8,628 bases of DNA, taken from assembly GCA_001829505.1 (NCBI GenBank), contig MIBK01000082.1, forward strand, positions 12,044-20,671, given 5' to 3'. The DNA is from Spirochaetes bacterium RBG_16_67_19. GTDB lineage: Bacteria > Spirochaetota > Spirochaetia > SZUA-6 > DRHE01. The notes beneath the pieces are model-generated. The model saw only the letters and a list, made by a program, of their open reading frames with translations, made no database searches and was not told where the DNA came from. Below are positions 1 to 6,550 of the stretch, piece by piece. The position numbers and the translations under genes were made by a program. Each line of letters opens with the position of its first letter. Position 1 is the first letter of the stretch.

Positions 1-85
1 GGGCTACTCGGCCGTGCTGACCGGCCGGCAGGCGCTGGAAAGCTCGGGACTGCGGGAGCTGGAACTGGTCGAGATCGCGGATTGA
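1..85 (+). CDS. C-terminal tail of an unidentified protein (5' partial)
   Basis: An open frame enters from the left edge, with codons starting at base 2, and stops at TGA 83-85. It encodes only the last 27 residues, beginning GYSAVLTGRQ and ending in an acidic, leucine-rich tail (LRELELVEIAD). That is too little to name a family, and I do not recognise it. Its stop lies 2 bases before the ATG of rnz and overlaps a possible TTG start at 82 (TTGA), so the two genes are probably co-transcribed and perhaps translationally coupled. Codon use is GC-rich like its neighbours. The reading frame is likely real because of its tight junction with rnz, but its function is unknown. Confidence 0.6.
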   Translation, partial: GYSAVLTGRQALESSGLRELELVEIAD

Positions 86-87
86 AC

Positions 88-1008
88 ATGGAAGTTTTCA
101 TCCTGGGTACGGGGGGCATGATGCCCCTGCCCGGCCGCAGCCTGACCTCCGTGCTGCTGCGCCGGGAAGGCGAGCTGCTGCTGTTCGACTGCGGCGAGGG
201 TACCCAGATCAGCCTGCGGCGCCTGAACCTGCGCTGGAAGAAGATCTCGGCAGTGTTCATTTCCCACACCCACGCCGACCACGTCACGGGCATCCCCGGC
301 ATCCTGATGCTCTCCTCGCAGGTGGAGCGCGACGAGCCGCTGACCATCATCGGGCCGCCGCGCATCCGGGAATACGTGGAAGCCAGCCGGCGCATCCTGG
401 ACATGTACATCAACTACGAAATCGTGGTCCGGGAGGTCCACGGACCGGAGGTGCTGTGGGAGCGGGAGGGCTACCGGGTGAGCTCCTATCCCCTGGCCCA
501 CTCCAAGCCCTGCCTGGCCTTCAGCCTGGAGGAGTCGCAGCGCCCCGGCATCTTCCAACCCGAGCGGGCCCTGGAGCTGGGCGTGCCGCGCGGCCCGCAG
601 TGGTCCGTGCTGCAGTCCGGGCAGGCGGTGAGCACGCCCGCCGGCCGGCAGGTGCTGCCGGGCGAGGTGATGGGCCCGCTGCGGCAGGGCCGCAAGTTCA
701 GCTTCATGACCGACACCGGCTACGTTCCCGGAGCGGTGGATTTCGTGAGGGGCTCGGACCTGCTGATCTGCGAGGGCATGTTCGCCGAGGAGCTGGCCGC
801 CGACGCCCAGGAGAAGAAGCATCTGACGGCGCGGCAGGCGGCCCGCATCGCCAGCCTGGCGGAGGTCAAGCGCCTGGGCCTGATCCACTACAGCCCGCGC
901 TACACCGACCGGGAGCTGAAGGGCCTGCTGGCCGAGGCCCGGGAGATCTTCCCGGAGTCTTTCCTGACCCGGGAGCTGCAGGCCATCGAGCTGCTCTACC
1001 CCGATTGA
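88..1008 (+). CDS. rnz: Ribonuclease Z (tRNA 3' endonuclease)
   Basis: Metallo-beta-lactamase-fold endonuclease that removes 3' trailers from tRNA precursors in the cytoplasm. Numbered from ATG 88 it has 306 residues, close to the short bacterial RNase Z enzymes (about 305-310). The zinc-binding motif HTHADH is at 60-65. The other expected ligands are present: H138 (in PLAHSKP), D209 (in FMTDTGY) and H267 (in LIHYSPRY). The conserved HLTA segment with H245 is also there. Residues about 150-200 contain the GVPRGP segment in the region that forms the tRNA-binding exosite arm, so this looks like a full enzyme rather than a generic hydrolase. An in-frame TTG at 82 would add two residues (MNMEVF) and overlap the upstream stop. 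Neither start has a strong SD, and ATG 88 is the default choice. It probably shares a transcript with the upstream gene. Confidence 0.95.
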   Translation: MEVFILGTGGMMPLPGRSLTSVLLRREGELLLFDCGEGTQISLRRLNLRWKKISAVFISHTHADHVTGIPGILMLSSQVERDEPLTIIGPPRIREYVEASRRILDMYINYEIVVREVHGPEVLWEREGYRVSSYPLAHSKPCLAFSLEESQRPGIFQPERALELGVPRGPQWSVLQSGQAVSTPAGRQVLPGEVMGPLRQGRKFSFMTDTGYVPGAVDFVRGSDLLICEGMFAEELAADAQEKKHLTARQAARIASLAEVKRLGLIHYSPRYTDRELKGLLAEAREIFPESFLTRELQAIELLYPD

Positions 1009-1030
1009 GGCAGCATCGCGTCTGCCGCCC

Positions 1031-1058
1031 TTGACCAGCCGCGGGCTTCTCATTTACT
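1031..1058 (+). promoter_or_regulatory. Candidate sigma-70-type promoter for the ABC operon
   Basis: TTGACC (1031-1036) matches five of six -35 consensus bases. After a 16-base spacer comes TTTACT (1053-1058), four of six for the -10. Transcription would start near 1065, only about 4 bases before the ATG at 1069, and no SD precedes that ATG. The site sits in the 60-base gap after rnz and would make the ABC ATPase the first gene of its own transcript. The -10 match is weak, and read-through from rnz is an alternative. Confidence 0.35.
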
Positions 1059-1068
1059 TTTGTGACCT

Positions 1069-2040
1069 ATGATCGAGGCAACGAATCTGGGCAAGCGCTA
1101 CGGGGCCCTGGAGGCGGTGAAGGGGGTGTCCTTCGGCATCCAGGCGGGAGAGGTGGTCGGCCTGCTGGGCCCCAACGGGGCCGGCAAGACCACGATCATG
1201 AAGATCCTCACCTGCTTCATGTACCCCAGCTACGGCACCGCGACGCTCAACGGCTGCGACGTGTTCACCGACCCGCTGGCCATCAAAGGCATGCTGGGCT
1301 ACCTGCCCGAGAACGCCCCGCTGTACACGGACCTCAACGTCATGGAGTACCTGGACTTCATCGCCGATGCGCGGGGCCTGGTCGGGAGCCATAAAGCGCA
1401 GCGCATCGGCGAGGTCATCGGGGAGTGCGGGCTGGAGCCGGTGGTCTATCGCGGCATCAACACCCTGTCCAAGGGCTTCCGGCAGCGCACCGGGCTGGCC
1501 CAGGCCATCGTGCACAACCCCCAGATCCTCATCCTGGACGAGCCCACCTCCGGGCTGGACCCCAACCAGATCATCGAGATCCGCCAGCTGATCAAGCGCC
1601 TGGGCCAGGAAAAGACGGTCATCCTCTCCACGCACATCCTGCAGGAGGTGGAAGCCACCTGCAACCGGGTGCTGATCCTGAACGAGGGCCGCATCGTGGC
1701 TCAGGGCACCACCGAGCAGATCAACCGGGAGCTGCGCGGGGAGGTCATCCTGGCGGTCACGGTCACCGGCGGGCGGCAGCCGGGCTCGACGCTGGCCGGC
1801 CTGTCCGGCGTGCGCGAGGTGCTGAAGAACGAGCCGGCCGGGGTGAAACCCGGCAGGGAGGCCGGCGCCAATCGCTTCCAGCTCAACCTCTCCGTGGACC
1901 CCGACTCCGGTGTGGAGGAGAGGCTCTTCGACTGGGCGGTGGCCGAAGGCTACCGCATCGTGGCCCTGGTGCCGCAGCGCCTCAGCCTGGAGGAGCTGTT
2001 CATCAAGCTGACCCGCGAAGGAGGGGCCAATGCTCAATAA
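1069..2040 (+). CDS. ABC transporter ATP-binding protein (GldA-like)
   Basis: Cytoplasmic ATPase of an ABC-2 type exporter, 323 residues. Visible motifs are Walker A GPNGAGKT (34-41), Q-loop region GYLPENAPLY (77-86), signature LSKGFRQR (133-140), Walker B ILILDE (153-158), D-loop SGLD (161-164) and H-loop H189. The Q-loop carries E81 where glutamine is usual, and the signature is LSKGF rather than LSGGQ. Both are usual in GldA-like ATPases. Residues about 220-323 form a C-terminal extension like the DUF4162-type regulatory tails. All catalytic residues are intact. The ATG at 1069 has no recognisable SD, unlike the next three genes. The 3' end overlaps the permease gene by 11 bases. The match to GldA of the Flavobacterium gliding-associated ABC system is at family level only and does not imply gliding. 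The substrate is unknown. Confidence 0.93.
   Translation: MIEATNLGKRYGALEAVKGVSFGIQAGEVVGLLGPNGAGKTTIMKILTCFMYPSYGTATLNGCDVFTDPLAIKGMLGYLPENAPLYTDLNVMEYLDFIADARGLVGSHKAQRIGEVIGECGLEPVVYRGINTLSKGFRQRTGLAQAIVHNPQILILDEPTSGLDPNQIIEIRQLIKRLGQEKTVILSTHILQEVEATCNRVLILNEGRIVAQGTTEQINRELRGEVILAVTVTGGRQPGSTLAGLSGVREVLKNEPAGVKPGREAGANRFQLNLSVDPDSGVEERLFDWAVAEGYRIVALVPQRLSLEELFIKLTREGGANAQ
2018..2024 (+). promoter_or_regulatory. Shine-Dalgarno of the permease gene
   Basis: AAGGAGG lies 5 bases before ATG 2030, inside the end of the ATPase coding region. It fixes the permease start and so the 11-base gene overlap, which suggests translational coupling of ATPase and permease. Confidence 0.85.
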
Positions 2041-2752
2041 CATCCTGCCGGTCATCCGCAAGGAGCTGCGCTCCTACTTCAACTCCCCGATCGCCTACGT
2101 GGTGACCGTCACCTTCGTGCTGTTCTGCTCCATCTGGGTGTTCTACCTGCAGACCTTCTTTGCCGCCAACACGGCTTCCCTGCGCTCCCTGTTCGGCATC
2201 GTGCCTTTAACCTTCATCATCATCATGCCGGCCATCACCATGCGCAGCTGGGCCGAGGAGAAGAAGATGGGCACCATGGAGGTGCTGTTGACCCTGCCCT
2301 TCCGGGAGAGCACCCTGGTGTTGGGCAAGTTCCTGGCCGCCGCGCTGCTGCTGCTGATCATGGTCGGCCTGACCCTGCCCCTGCCCCTGCTGCTGGCCCG
2401 CTTCGGGGACTTCGACTGGGGAGAGGTGGTCGGGCAGTATATCGGGGTTCTGCTGCTGGGCTGCGCGGGCATTTCCGTGGGGCTTTTCGTCTCCTCCCTG
2501 GCCACCAACCAGGTCAGCTCCTTCCTGGTCAGCCTGTTCGTGCTGCTGGTGTTCACGCTGATCTCCCAGGTCAACCTGGTGTTCAGCCTGCCGATCCTGC
2601 TGGCCAGGGTCTTCAGCTACCTGGCCTTGGGCGCGCATTTCAACAACTTCCAGAAGGGCTTGGTCGACACCCGCGACCTGCTGTTCTACGTGCTGGTCTG
2701 CGCCCTGTTCCTGTACCTCAACGTGAAGACCCTGGTCTTCAAGAAATGGTGA
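2030..2752 (+). CDS. ABC-2 type permease (GldF-like)
   Basis: Integral membrane partner of the preceding ATPase, 240 residues. Six hydrophobic segments are apparent at about 21-42, 54-71, 100-122, 137-158, 163-188 and 215-235. The segment RSWAEEKKMGTMEVLLTLP (72-90), between the second and third segments, is the typical coupling-loop sequence of ABC-2 permeases that move large or hydrophobic substrates. The GAHFNNFQKG stretch (201-210) before the last helix is also typical of GldF-like permeases. An ideal SD sits 5 bases before ATG 2030, and the start overlaps the ATPase gene. It is a half-size permease, so a homodimer is expected. It is followed after 15 bases by the GldG-like gene, matching the gldF-gldG order. 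The substrate cannot be told from the sequence. Confidence 0.92.
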   Translation: MLNNILPVIRKELRSYFNSPIAYVVTVTFVLFCSIWVFYLQTFFAANTASLRSLFGIVPLTFIIIMPAITMRSWAEEKKMGTMEVLLTLPFRESTLVLGKFLAAALLLLIMVGLTLPLPLLLARFGDFDWGEVVGQYIGVLLLGCAGISVGLFVSSLATNQVSSFLVSLFVLLVFTLISQVNLVFSLPILLARVFSYLALGAHFNNFQKGLVDTRDLLFYVLVCALFLYLNVKTLVFKKW

Positions 2753-2756
2753 GCTG

Positions 2757-2762
2757 AAGGAG
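2757..2762 (+). promoter_or_regulatory. Shine-Dalgarno of the GldG-like gene
   Basis: AAGGAG in the 15-base gap after the permease stop, 5 bases before ATG 2768. It supports that start. Confidence 0.8.
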
Positions 2763-2767
2763 AGCCG

Positions 2768-4369
2768 ATGAAGAAGCGCGCCGAGATCGTGGTTTTTCTC
2801 CTCGGGCTGGCCATCATCCTGCTGGCGGCCCTGAACTCCAGCAGGTTCTTCGCCAGGCTGGACCTGACGGAGAGCAAGGCCTTCTCAATTTCCCGGGTTT
2901 CCAAGAAGCTCTTCCAGGAGATTCCCGAGCAGGTGTACATCACCTACTATGTCTCCGAGCGTCTGCGCAAGTTGTACTCCTTCCCGCAGGCCATCGAGGA
3001 CCTGCTGCAGGAATACGCGGCCTACTCGCGCGGCAAGATCCGGGTGGAGAGCCTGGATCCGCTGGCCGTGGGCGAGGTGACCCGGGCCGAACAGTACGGG
3101 GTGCTCCCGCAGCAGATCGAGGTGGTGGAGCGCGACCAGAACAGCCTGGCCAAGATCTATACGGGCATCGTCATCCAGTACCTGGACCGCCACGAGACCA
3201 TCCCCCTGGCCGTGCGCACGGACGCGCTGGAGTACGAGCTGACCTCGCGCATCCGCAAGGCGGTTTCCGGCGAGGAGCGGGTGGTGGGCATCCTGCTGGG
3301 GGATGCCAGGCGCGACCTGCAGCAGGAATACGGCCGCCTGCTCAATGGGCTGGGCGCGGACTTCCGGGTGCTGCCTCTCACCCCCGGGCAGGACGTGCCG
3401 GCCGAGGTGGACGCCTTGTTCGTGATCGGCAACAGCGACCTGGGCGAGTTCGAGCTGTTTCCGATCGACCAGTACCTGATGCGCGGCGGCCGGGCCCTGT
3501 TCGCGGTGGACGGCGTAGGGGTGGATTTCATGCGCGGCTTGGTCGCCTCCAAGATGGCGAACAATCCCACCCTGGCCATGCTGGCCTCCTACGGGGTGAA
3601 GGTGGAGCCGGAGCTGATGGCCGACAAATACTGCCAGAACTTCCGGCTGCCTACCCAGATCCTGGGCCAGGTGATGTGGCAGGTTCTGGACAAGTATCCC
3701 TATTGGATCACCGTGGCCGGGCAGTTCGCCTCCAGCGACAACCCGATCACCGCCCACTTCACCGGCCTGGACTTGTACTGGGCCAGCCCCCTCACCTTGT
3801 CGGCTACCGCCGGGGCCGTGGTCGAGCCCCTGGTCACCAGCACGCCGGACGGCTGGACCCTGGACGAGGAGCCCTTCGATACCAACCCGGAAGCGGCCAG
3901 GATGCTGCTGTTCAGCGAACCGGAGAACGCGGGCACCCGCGTGCTGGCCGCCAGCCTGCGCGGGGAGCTGGCGAGCTGGTTTCGGGGCAAGGACATCCCG
4001 AAGCGGGAAGGGGAGAGCCGCGCCTGGCAGAGCATCGTGGAAAAGGCCAAGGACGCGCGCCTGGTGGTGGTGGGGGACGCTGATTTCGCCAGCAACCTGA
4101 TGGACTTCACCGAGGCCGCCTACAACGTGGGCTTCCTGACCAATTCGGCAGAATGGCTCAGCAATTCGGAGGACCTGTTGTCCATCAAGACCCGGTTGAG
4201 CCGCGACGTGCGCCTGAACCGCATCCAGGAACCGGCCCGCCGCCTGGCCGCGGTGCTGACCACCGAGATCGTCAACGTCGCGCTCATACCGCTGGCCATA
4301 GTGGGCTTCGGGGTCGCGCGGCTGCTGCTGCGGCGGAAGAAAAGCGCCGTGCATGCGGAGGAGGAATAG
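2768..4369 (+). CDS. GldG family ABC-associated auxiliary protein
   Basis: 533 residues with one membrane helix near each end (about 7-22 and 500-521) and a large domain between them. The charge pattern (lysine/arginine before the first helix, RRKK after the last) suggests the central domain faces outside the cytoplasm. Family hallmarks are visible: LDLTESKAFSIS just after the first helix (31-42), a segment about 55-165 ending in a Tyr/Glu-rich stretch (DALEYELTSRI, 152-162), GRALFAVDGV (241-250) and GDADFASN (436-443). This is the layout of GldG/ABC_transp_aux proteins, which accompany ABC-2 permeases and are thought to be non-catalytic parts of the complex. The gene lies 15 bases after the permease and 3 bases before the DUF4340 gene. 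No frameshift or unusual composition was seen. The partnership with the ABC pair is well supported by context, but its biochemical role is not known. Confidence 0.88.
   Translation: MKKRAEIVVFLLGLAIILLAALNSSRFFARLDLTESKAFSISRVSKKLFQEIPEQVYITYYVSERLRKLYSFPQAIEDLLQEYAAYSRGKIRVESLDPLAVGEVTRAEQYGVLPQQIEVVERDQNSLAKIYTGIVIQYLDRHETIPLAVRTDALEYELTSRIRKAVSGEERVVGILLGDARRDLQQEYGRLLNGLGADFRVLPLTPGQDVPAEVDALFVIGNSDLGEFELFPIDQYLMRGGRALFAVDGVGVDFMRGLVASKMANNPTLAMLASYGVKVEPELMADKYCQNFRLPTQILGQVMWQVLDKYPYWITVAGQFASSDNPITAHFTGLDLYWASPLTLSATAGAVVEPLVTSTPDGWTLDEEPFDTNPEAARMLLFSEPENAGTRVLAASLRGELASWFRGKDIPKREGESRAWQSIVEKAKDARLVVVGDADFASNLMDFTEAAYNVGFLTNSAEWLSNSEDLLSIKTRLSRDVRLNRIQEPARRLAAVLTTEIVNVALIPLAIVGFGVARLLLRRKKSAVHAEEE
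4357..4365 (+). promoter_or_regulatory. Shine-Dalgarno of the DUF4340 gene
   Basis: A GGAGGAGGA stretch within the last codons of the GldG-like gene, with its second GGAGG 8 bases before ATG 4373. It sets the start of the DUF4340 gene and suggests coupling to translation of the gene before it. Confidence 0.75.
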
Positions 4370-4372
4370 ACC

Positions 4373-5368
4373 ATGGCGGTCGTGCAGTTCAAGAACAAGG
4401 TGCTCATCCTGGGCCTGATCGCGGGGGGCCTGGCCGCCGCGTACGCCCTGGGACTGGTCTTTTCCCCGACCAACGTGCAGAAGCGACGCTCCGCGCAAGC
4501 CCTGCTTCCCGGCTTCAAGACCGAGGCGGTGGCCAGGATCGAGGTTTCCAGCCAGCAGGGTGGCACGATCCAGGTCACCCGGGAAGGGGAGGACTGGAAG
4601 GTCCTGATCGCCGGCTCCCCGTTCCCCGCCTCCGCGGAGCGCGCCGGCTGGTTTCTGGACAGCATGGCTGGGCTGGCCCGCACCCGCCTGGTCAGCGCCA
4701 ATCCGGAGGGCTGGGCGAGCTTCGGGGTGGGTGAGGAAGCCTCCAGCCGCATCCGCCTGTCGGACGCCGCCGGCAAGAGCCTGGTCAGCCTGATCGTGGG
4801 CAACAGCGAGCCGGGCGAGCGCGGCAGCTTCGCCCGCCTGGAGGGCAGCAATGAGGTGCTGCTGCTGAGCAGATCCCTGTCCAACTACCTGGACGGTTCG
4901 CTCTCCTACTGGTCGCACCTGAAGTTCTTCCCGGGCGATCTGTCCGGGGGCAGCATCATGCGCATCAGCGTGCGGGCTTCCCTGGACTTCCCGGACGGCA
5001 GCCCAAGGAGGCTGGCCTACACCCTGATCCGCAACAGCGAGGCCGGCAGGAAGTGGCAGGTCGTGGAGCCGGCGGCCCGGCGCGGCGCCGCGCTGGATGA
5101 CAAGGCGGTCGACCGGCTGGCCGGTACCCTGGCCGACTTCGAGGGCAATGAGTTCGTGCCCGGAAACCCCGCCTCCGGTCTGGAATCCCCCCTGGCGGAG
5201 ATCCTCTTCTCCACGGAGAACAACCGGGACTACCGCATCCTGGTAGGCGGCCGCTCCGGCGAAGACCAGTATTTCGCCAAGGTGGACGGGGGGGACTACC
5301 TGTATCTGATTCCCGAATGGCGGGTCCGGACGGCCACCCAGCCCCTGGAGGAGATGCAGGCCAAGTAG
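4373..5368 (+). CDS. DUF4340 domain-containing membrane-anchored protein
   Basis: 331 residues. A short basic N-terminus and a hydrophobic helix at about 8-30 form an uncleaved anchor or signal; no lipobox cysteine is seen. The rest is soluble and probably extracytoplasmic. It consists of repeated short beta-rich units, such as a WKV strand followed by PA...A near residues 76-92, GNSEPGERGSFARL at 143-156 and a YWSHLKFFPGDLSGGSI stretch at about 181-197. This is the look of DUF4340 proteins, which commonly follow a GldG-like gene in ABC cassettes. There is no catalytic motif I can name. It is the last gene of the four-gene operon, 3 bases after the GldG-like gene, and ends at TAG 5366-5368, three bases before a hairpin pair. 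It is likely a periplasmic accessory part of the same complex; its function is unknown. Confidence 0.85.
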   Translation: MAVVQFKNKVLILGLIAGGLAAAYALGLVFSPTNVQKRRSAQALLPGFKTEAVARIEVSSQQGGTIQVTREGEDWKVLIAGSPFPASAERAGWFLDSMAGLARTRLVSANPEGWASFGVGEEASSRIRLSDAAGKSLVSLIVGNSEPGERGSFARLEGSNEVLLLSRSLSNYLDGSLSYWSHLKFFPGDLSGGSIMRISVRASLDFPDGSPRRLAYTLIRNSEAGRKWQVVEPAARRGAALDDKAVDRLAGTLADFEGNEFVPGNPASGLESPLAEILFSTENNRDYRILVGGRSGEDQYFAKVDGGDYLYLIPEWRVRTATQPLEEMQAK

Positions 5369-5371
5369 CTT

Positions 5372-5423
5372 CGCTGCTGCAGTAGCAGTAGCGCCCGGCT
5401 GCTTTCAGCCGGCTACGGTTTTT
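5372..5423 (+). terminator. Tandem hairpins with T-run at a convergent junction
   Basis: Hairpin 1 pairs CGCTGCTGC (5372-5380) with GCAGTAGCG (5385-5393): 9 pairs with one G.U wobble and an AGTA loop. After one base, hairpin 2 pairs CCGGCTG (5395-5401) with CAGCCGG (5406-5412): 7 pairs with a CTTT loop. Six bases later is TTTTT (5419-5423). This follows the DUF4340 stop by 3 bases, and the second hairpin covers the stop codon of the convergent gene. The T-run favours the + direction. On the minus strand hairpin 1 has an A.C mismatch and no T-run follows. The gap between hairpin and T-run makes it an imperfect intrinsic terminator. Confidence 0.45.
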
Positions 5424-6511
5424 CGGAACTTCTCGGGATCGGCCTGAAAGGCTACGATCCGACCGCCGCCTTCAGCCAGCGCCTTTTCCAATGCTTTGGA
5501 GCACTCCAACAACAGGCGCGTGGCGTTGGCCAGCCTCCCGTTGCGCGCGGCGAGGCCCATGGAAACCGGCGGTCGCCCACCGCCGCCCATCGTCTCGCCG
5601 AGCTTGCGCTGGAAAGCCCGGGCATCCTTCAGGCTCTGGGAGAGTTCCTTGTCCGGAAGGATCACCGCGCAGGTCCGTTCGTCGTACTGGAAGCACAAGT
5701 CCCGGAAAGGGAAGGCCTGCAATACCTGGTGGGCAAGCTGGCCGAACGCGCCGGCCTGTTGGGGCTCCAGGGCCAGCAGCAGCAGGCTGAGGTCCTGGTC
5801 GGAGGCGGCCGCGCGTTCCAGCTCGTGGTCCAGGCGGGAAGGAAGCTCCTCGCGCGGGGCCAGGCCGGAGACGGGGGCCGCCCGCGGGCGGGCAGGCGGG
5901 GCAATCCTGCTCGCCGATAGCGGAACATAGCCCGCAGCGGTTGCGGCGCCAGCACCGGATGCGGCGGCTGGCCCGGCCGCGAGCGCCCTGCCGGAGGAGA
6001 CCGCCACCAGCGCCGCGGCAGTGACGACCAGATAGGCCACCAGCAGGTAGAACAGCTCCCGCAGCAGCGGGGCCAGGTCCCGCCAGTCCAGCACGCGGAA
6101 GACCCCGTCCAGCACGTATTCCTGGGCGAAAGGGGCCTGCAGCAGCCGATCGCGCACCCTCTCCAGGCGGTATTCGGGTCCAGCCAAGCCCCCCGGCTCG
6201 GCGGCCAGGACCTGGCGGTTGCGGGCCCAGAGATACTCGACGCCCAGGGACGGGGAACGGATGGCTACGGCCAGCAGGCGAGGAAGCAGCGAGGCCTGCT
6301 GGCGCAGGTTGTACTTGAAGTACTCGGAGGAGAAGCTCCCTTCGGCCAGGTAGGTGGACAACGCGCTCACTTTCAAGTCGGCGAAGGCATCCTCGGCCTG
6401 CCGGAGGTTGCTCTCCAGGGTGACCTTGAACCGCCAGGCGGTGAAACCCAGAACAACCAGCAGGAACAGCAGGCTTATGATATAATAAAAAACCAGGACT
6501 TTGCGGTTCAT
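5405..6511 (-). CDS. Two-TM sensor-like protein with degenerate GGDEF domain
   Basis: 368 residues on the minus strand. Hydrophobic helices at about 5-24 and 148-172 bracket a roughly 120-residue segment, presumably extracytoplasmic, that could be a small Cache/PAS-like sensor (inference). An Ala/Pro/Gly-rich linker (174-222) leads to a domain at about 223-358 with the GGDEF fold pattern: LDHELERA...LSLLLLALE (227-249), a QY...AVILP strand (275-286), SMGLA (317-321) and a last helix followed by GGGRIVAF. At the active-site turn the five residues expected to be GGDEF read DERTC (277-281), and no RxxD inhibitory site precedes it, so diguanylate cyclase activity is not expected. A role as c-di-GMP/GTP receptor or as a protein-interaction module is possible. 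ATG 6511 lacks an SD, but a perfect TATAAT lies 9 bases upstream. The gene is divergent from the Memo gene and convergent with the ABC operon. Confidence 0.85.
   Translation of the reverse strand: MNRKVLVFYYIISLLFLLVVLGFTAWRFKVTLESNLRQAEDAFADLKVSALSTYLAEGSFSSEYFKYNLRQQASLLPRLLAVAIRSPSLGVEYLWARNRQVLAAEPGGLAGPEYRLERVRDRLLQAPFAQEYVLDGVFRVLDWRDLAPLLRELFYLLVAYLVVTAAALVAVSSGRALAAGPAAASGAGAATAAGYVPLSASRIAPPARPRAAPVSGLAPREELPSRLDHELERAAASDQDLSLLLLALEPQQAGAFGQLAHQVLQAFPFRDLCFQYDERTCAVILPDKELSQSLKDARAFQRKLGETMGGGGRPPVSMGLAARNGRLANATRLLLECSKALEKALAEGGGRIVAFQADPEKFRKTVAG
6478..6486 (+). promoter_or_regulatory. Extended -10 promoter candidate for the Memo gene
   Basis: TGATATAAT is a perfect extended -10 (TG, one base, TATAAT) on the + strand, lying inside codons of the N-terminal helix of the divergent gene. 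No good -35 is seen 15-18 bases upstream, which an extended -10 can tolerate. Transcription would begin near 6493, giving a leader of about 57 bases to ATG 6550. Because TATAAT can arise from codons for Tyr/Ile in a membrane helix, the site remains a candidate. Confidence 0.45.
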
Positions 6512-6520
6512 GGTATGCGT

Positions 6521-6550
6521 ATTATAGGGTCAATCGCGGCTGCAGAGCAA
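6521..6550 (-). promoter_or_regulatory. Promoter candidate for the degenerate-GGDEF gene
   Basis: Read on the minus strand, TTGCTC (6550-6545) is followed after 18 bases by a perfect TATAAT (6526-6521). The -10 ends only 9 bases before the ATG at 6511, so transcription should start about 2-4 bases before the start codon. The -35 is weak (TTG plus mismatches) and overlaps the ATG of the divergent Memo gene, so this promoter competes for the same DNA as Memo expression. Confidence 0.55.

Noticed and set aside
1009..1026. Short inverted repeat GGCAG...CTGCC just after the rnz stop, as a terminator.
   Set aside because: The stem is only 5 pairs with an 8-base loop and no T-run follows, so it does not qualify.
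4..1053. Minus-strand open frame of 349 codons opposite rnz.
   Set aside because: It covers the whole of rnz, which has complete catalytic motifs. The antisense product has GC-driven composition and no domain.
1054..2061. Minus-strand open frame of 335 codons opposite the ABC ATPase.
   Set aside because: The ATPase on the + strand has every expected motif. The antisense product is His/Gln/Ala-rich without any family signal.
2885..4918. Minus-strand open frame of 677 codons opposite the GldG-like and DUF4340 genes.
   Set aside because: It lies opposite two well-supported genes with SDs and family motifs. Its product is dominated by His, Gln, Ala, Gly and Arg with no recognisable domain, as expected for an antisense frame in GC-rich codons.
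6526..6537. TTGACC on the minus strand near the degenerate-GGDEF gene as a -35 element.
   Set aside because: It lies one base before the TATAAT, so it cannot serve as the -35 of that promoter, and no suitably spaced -10 follows it upstream of the start codon.
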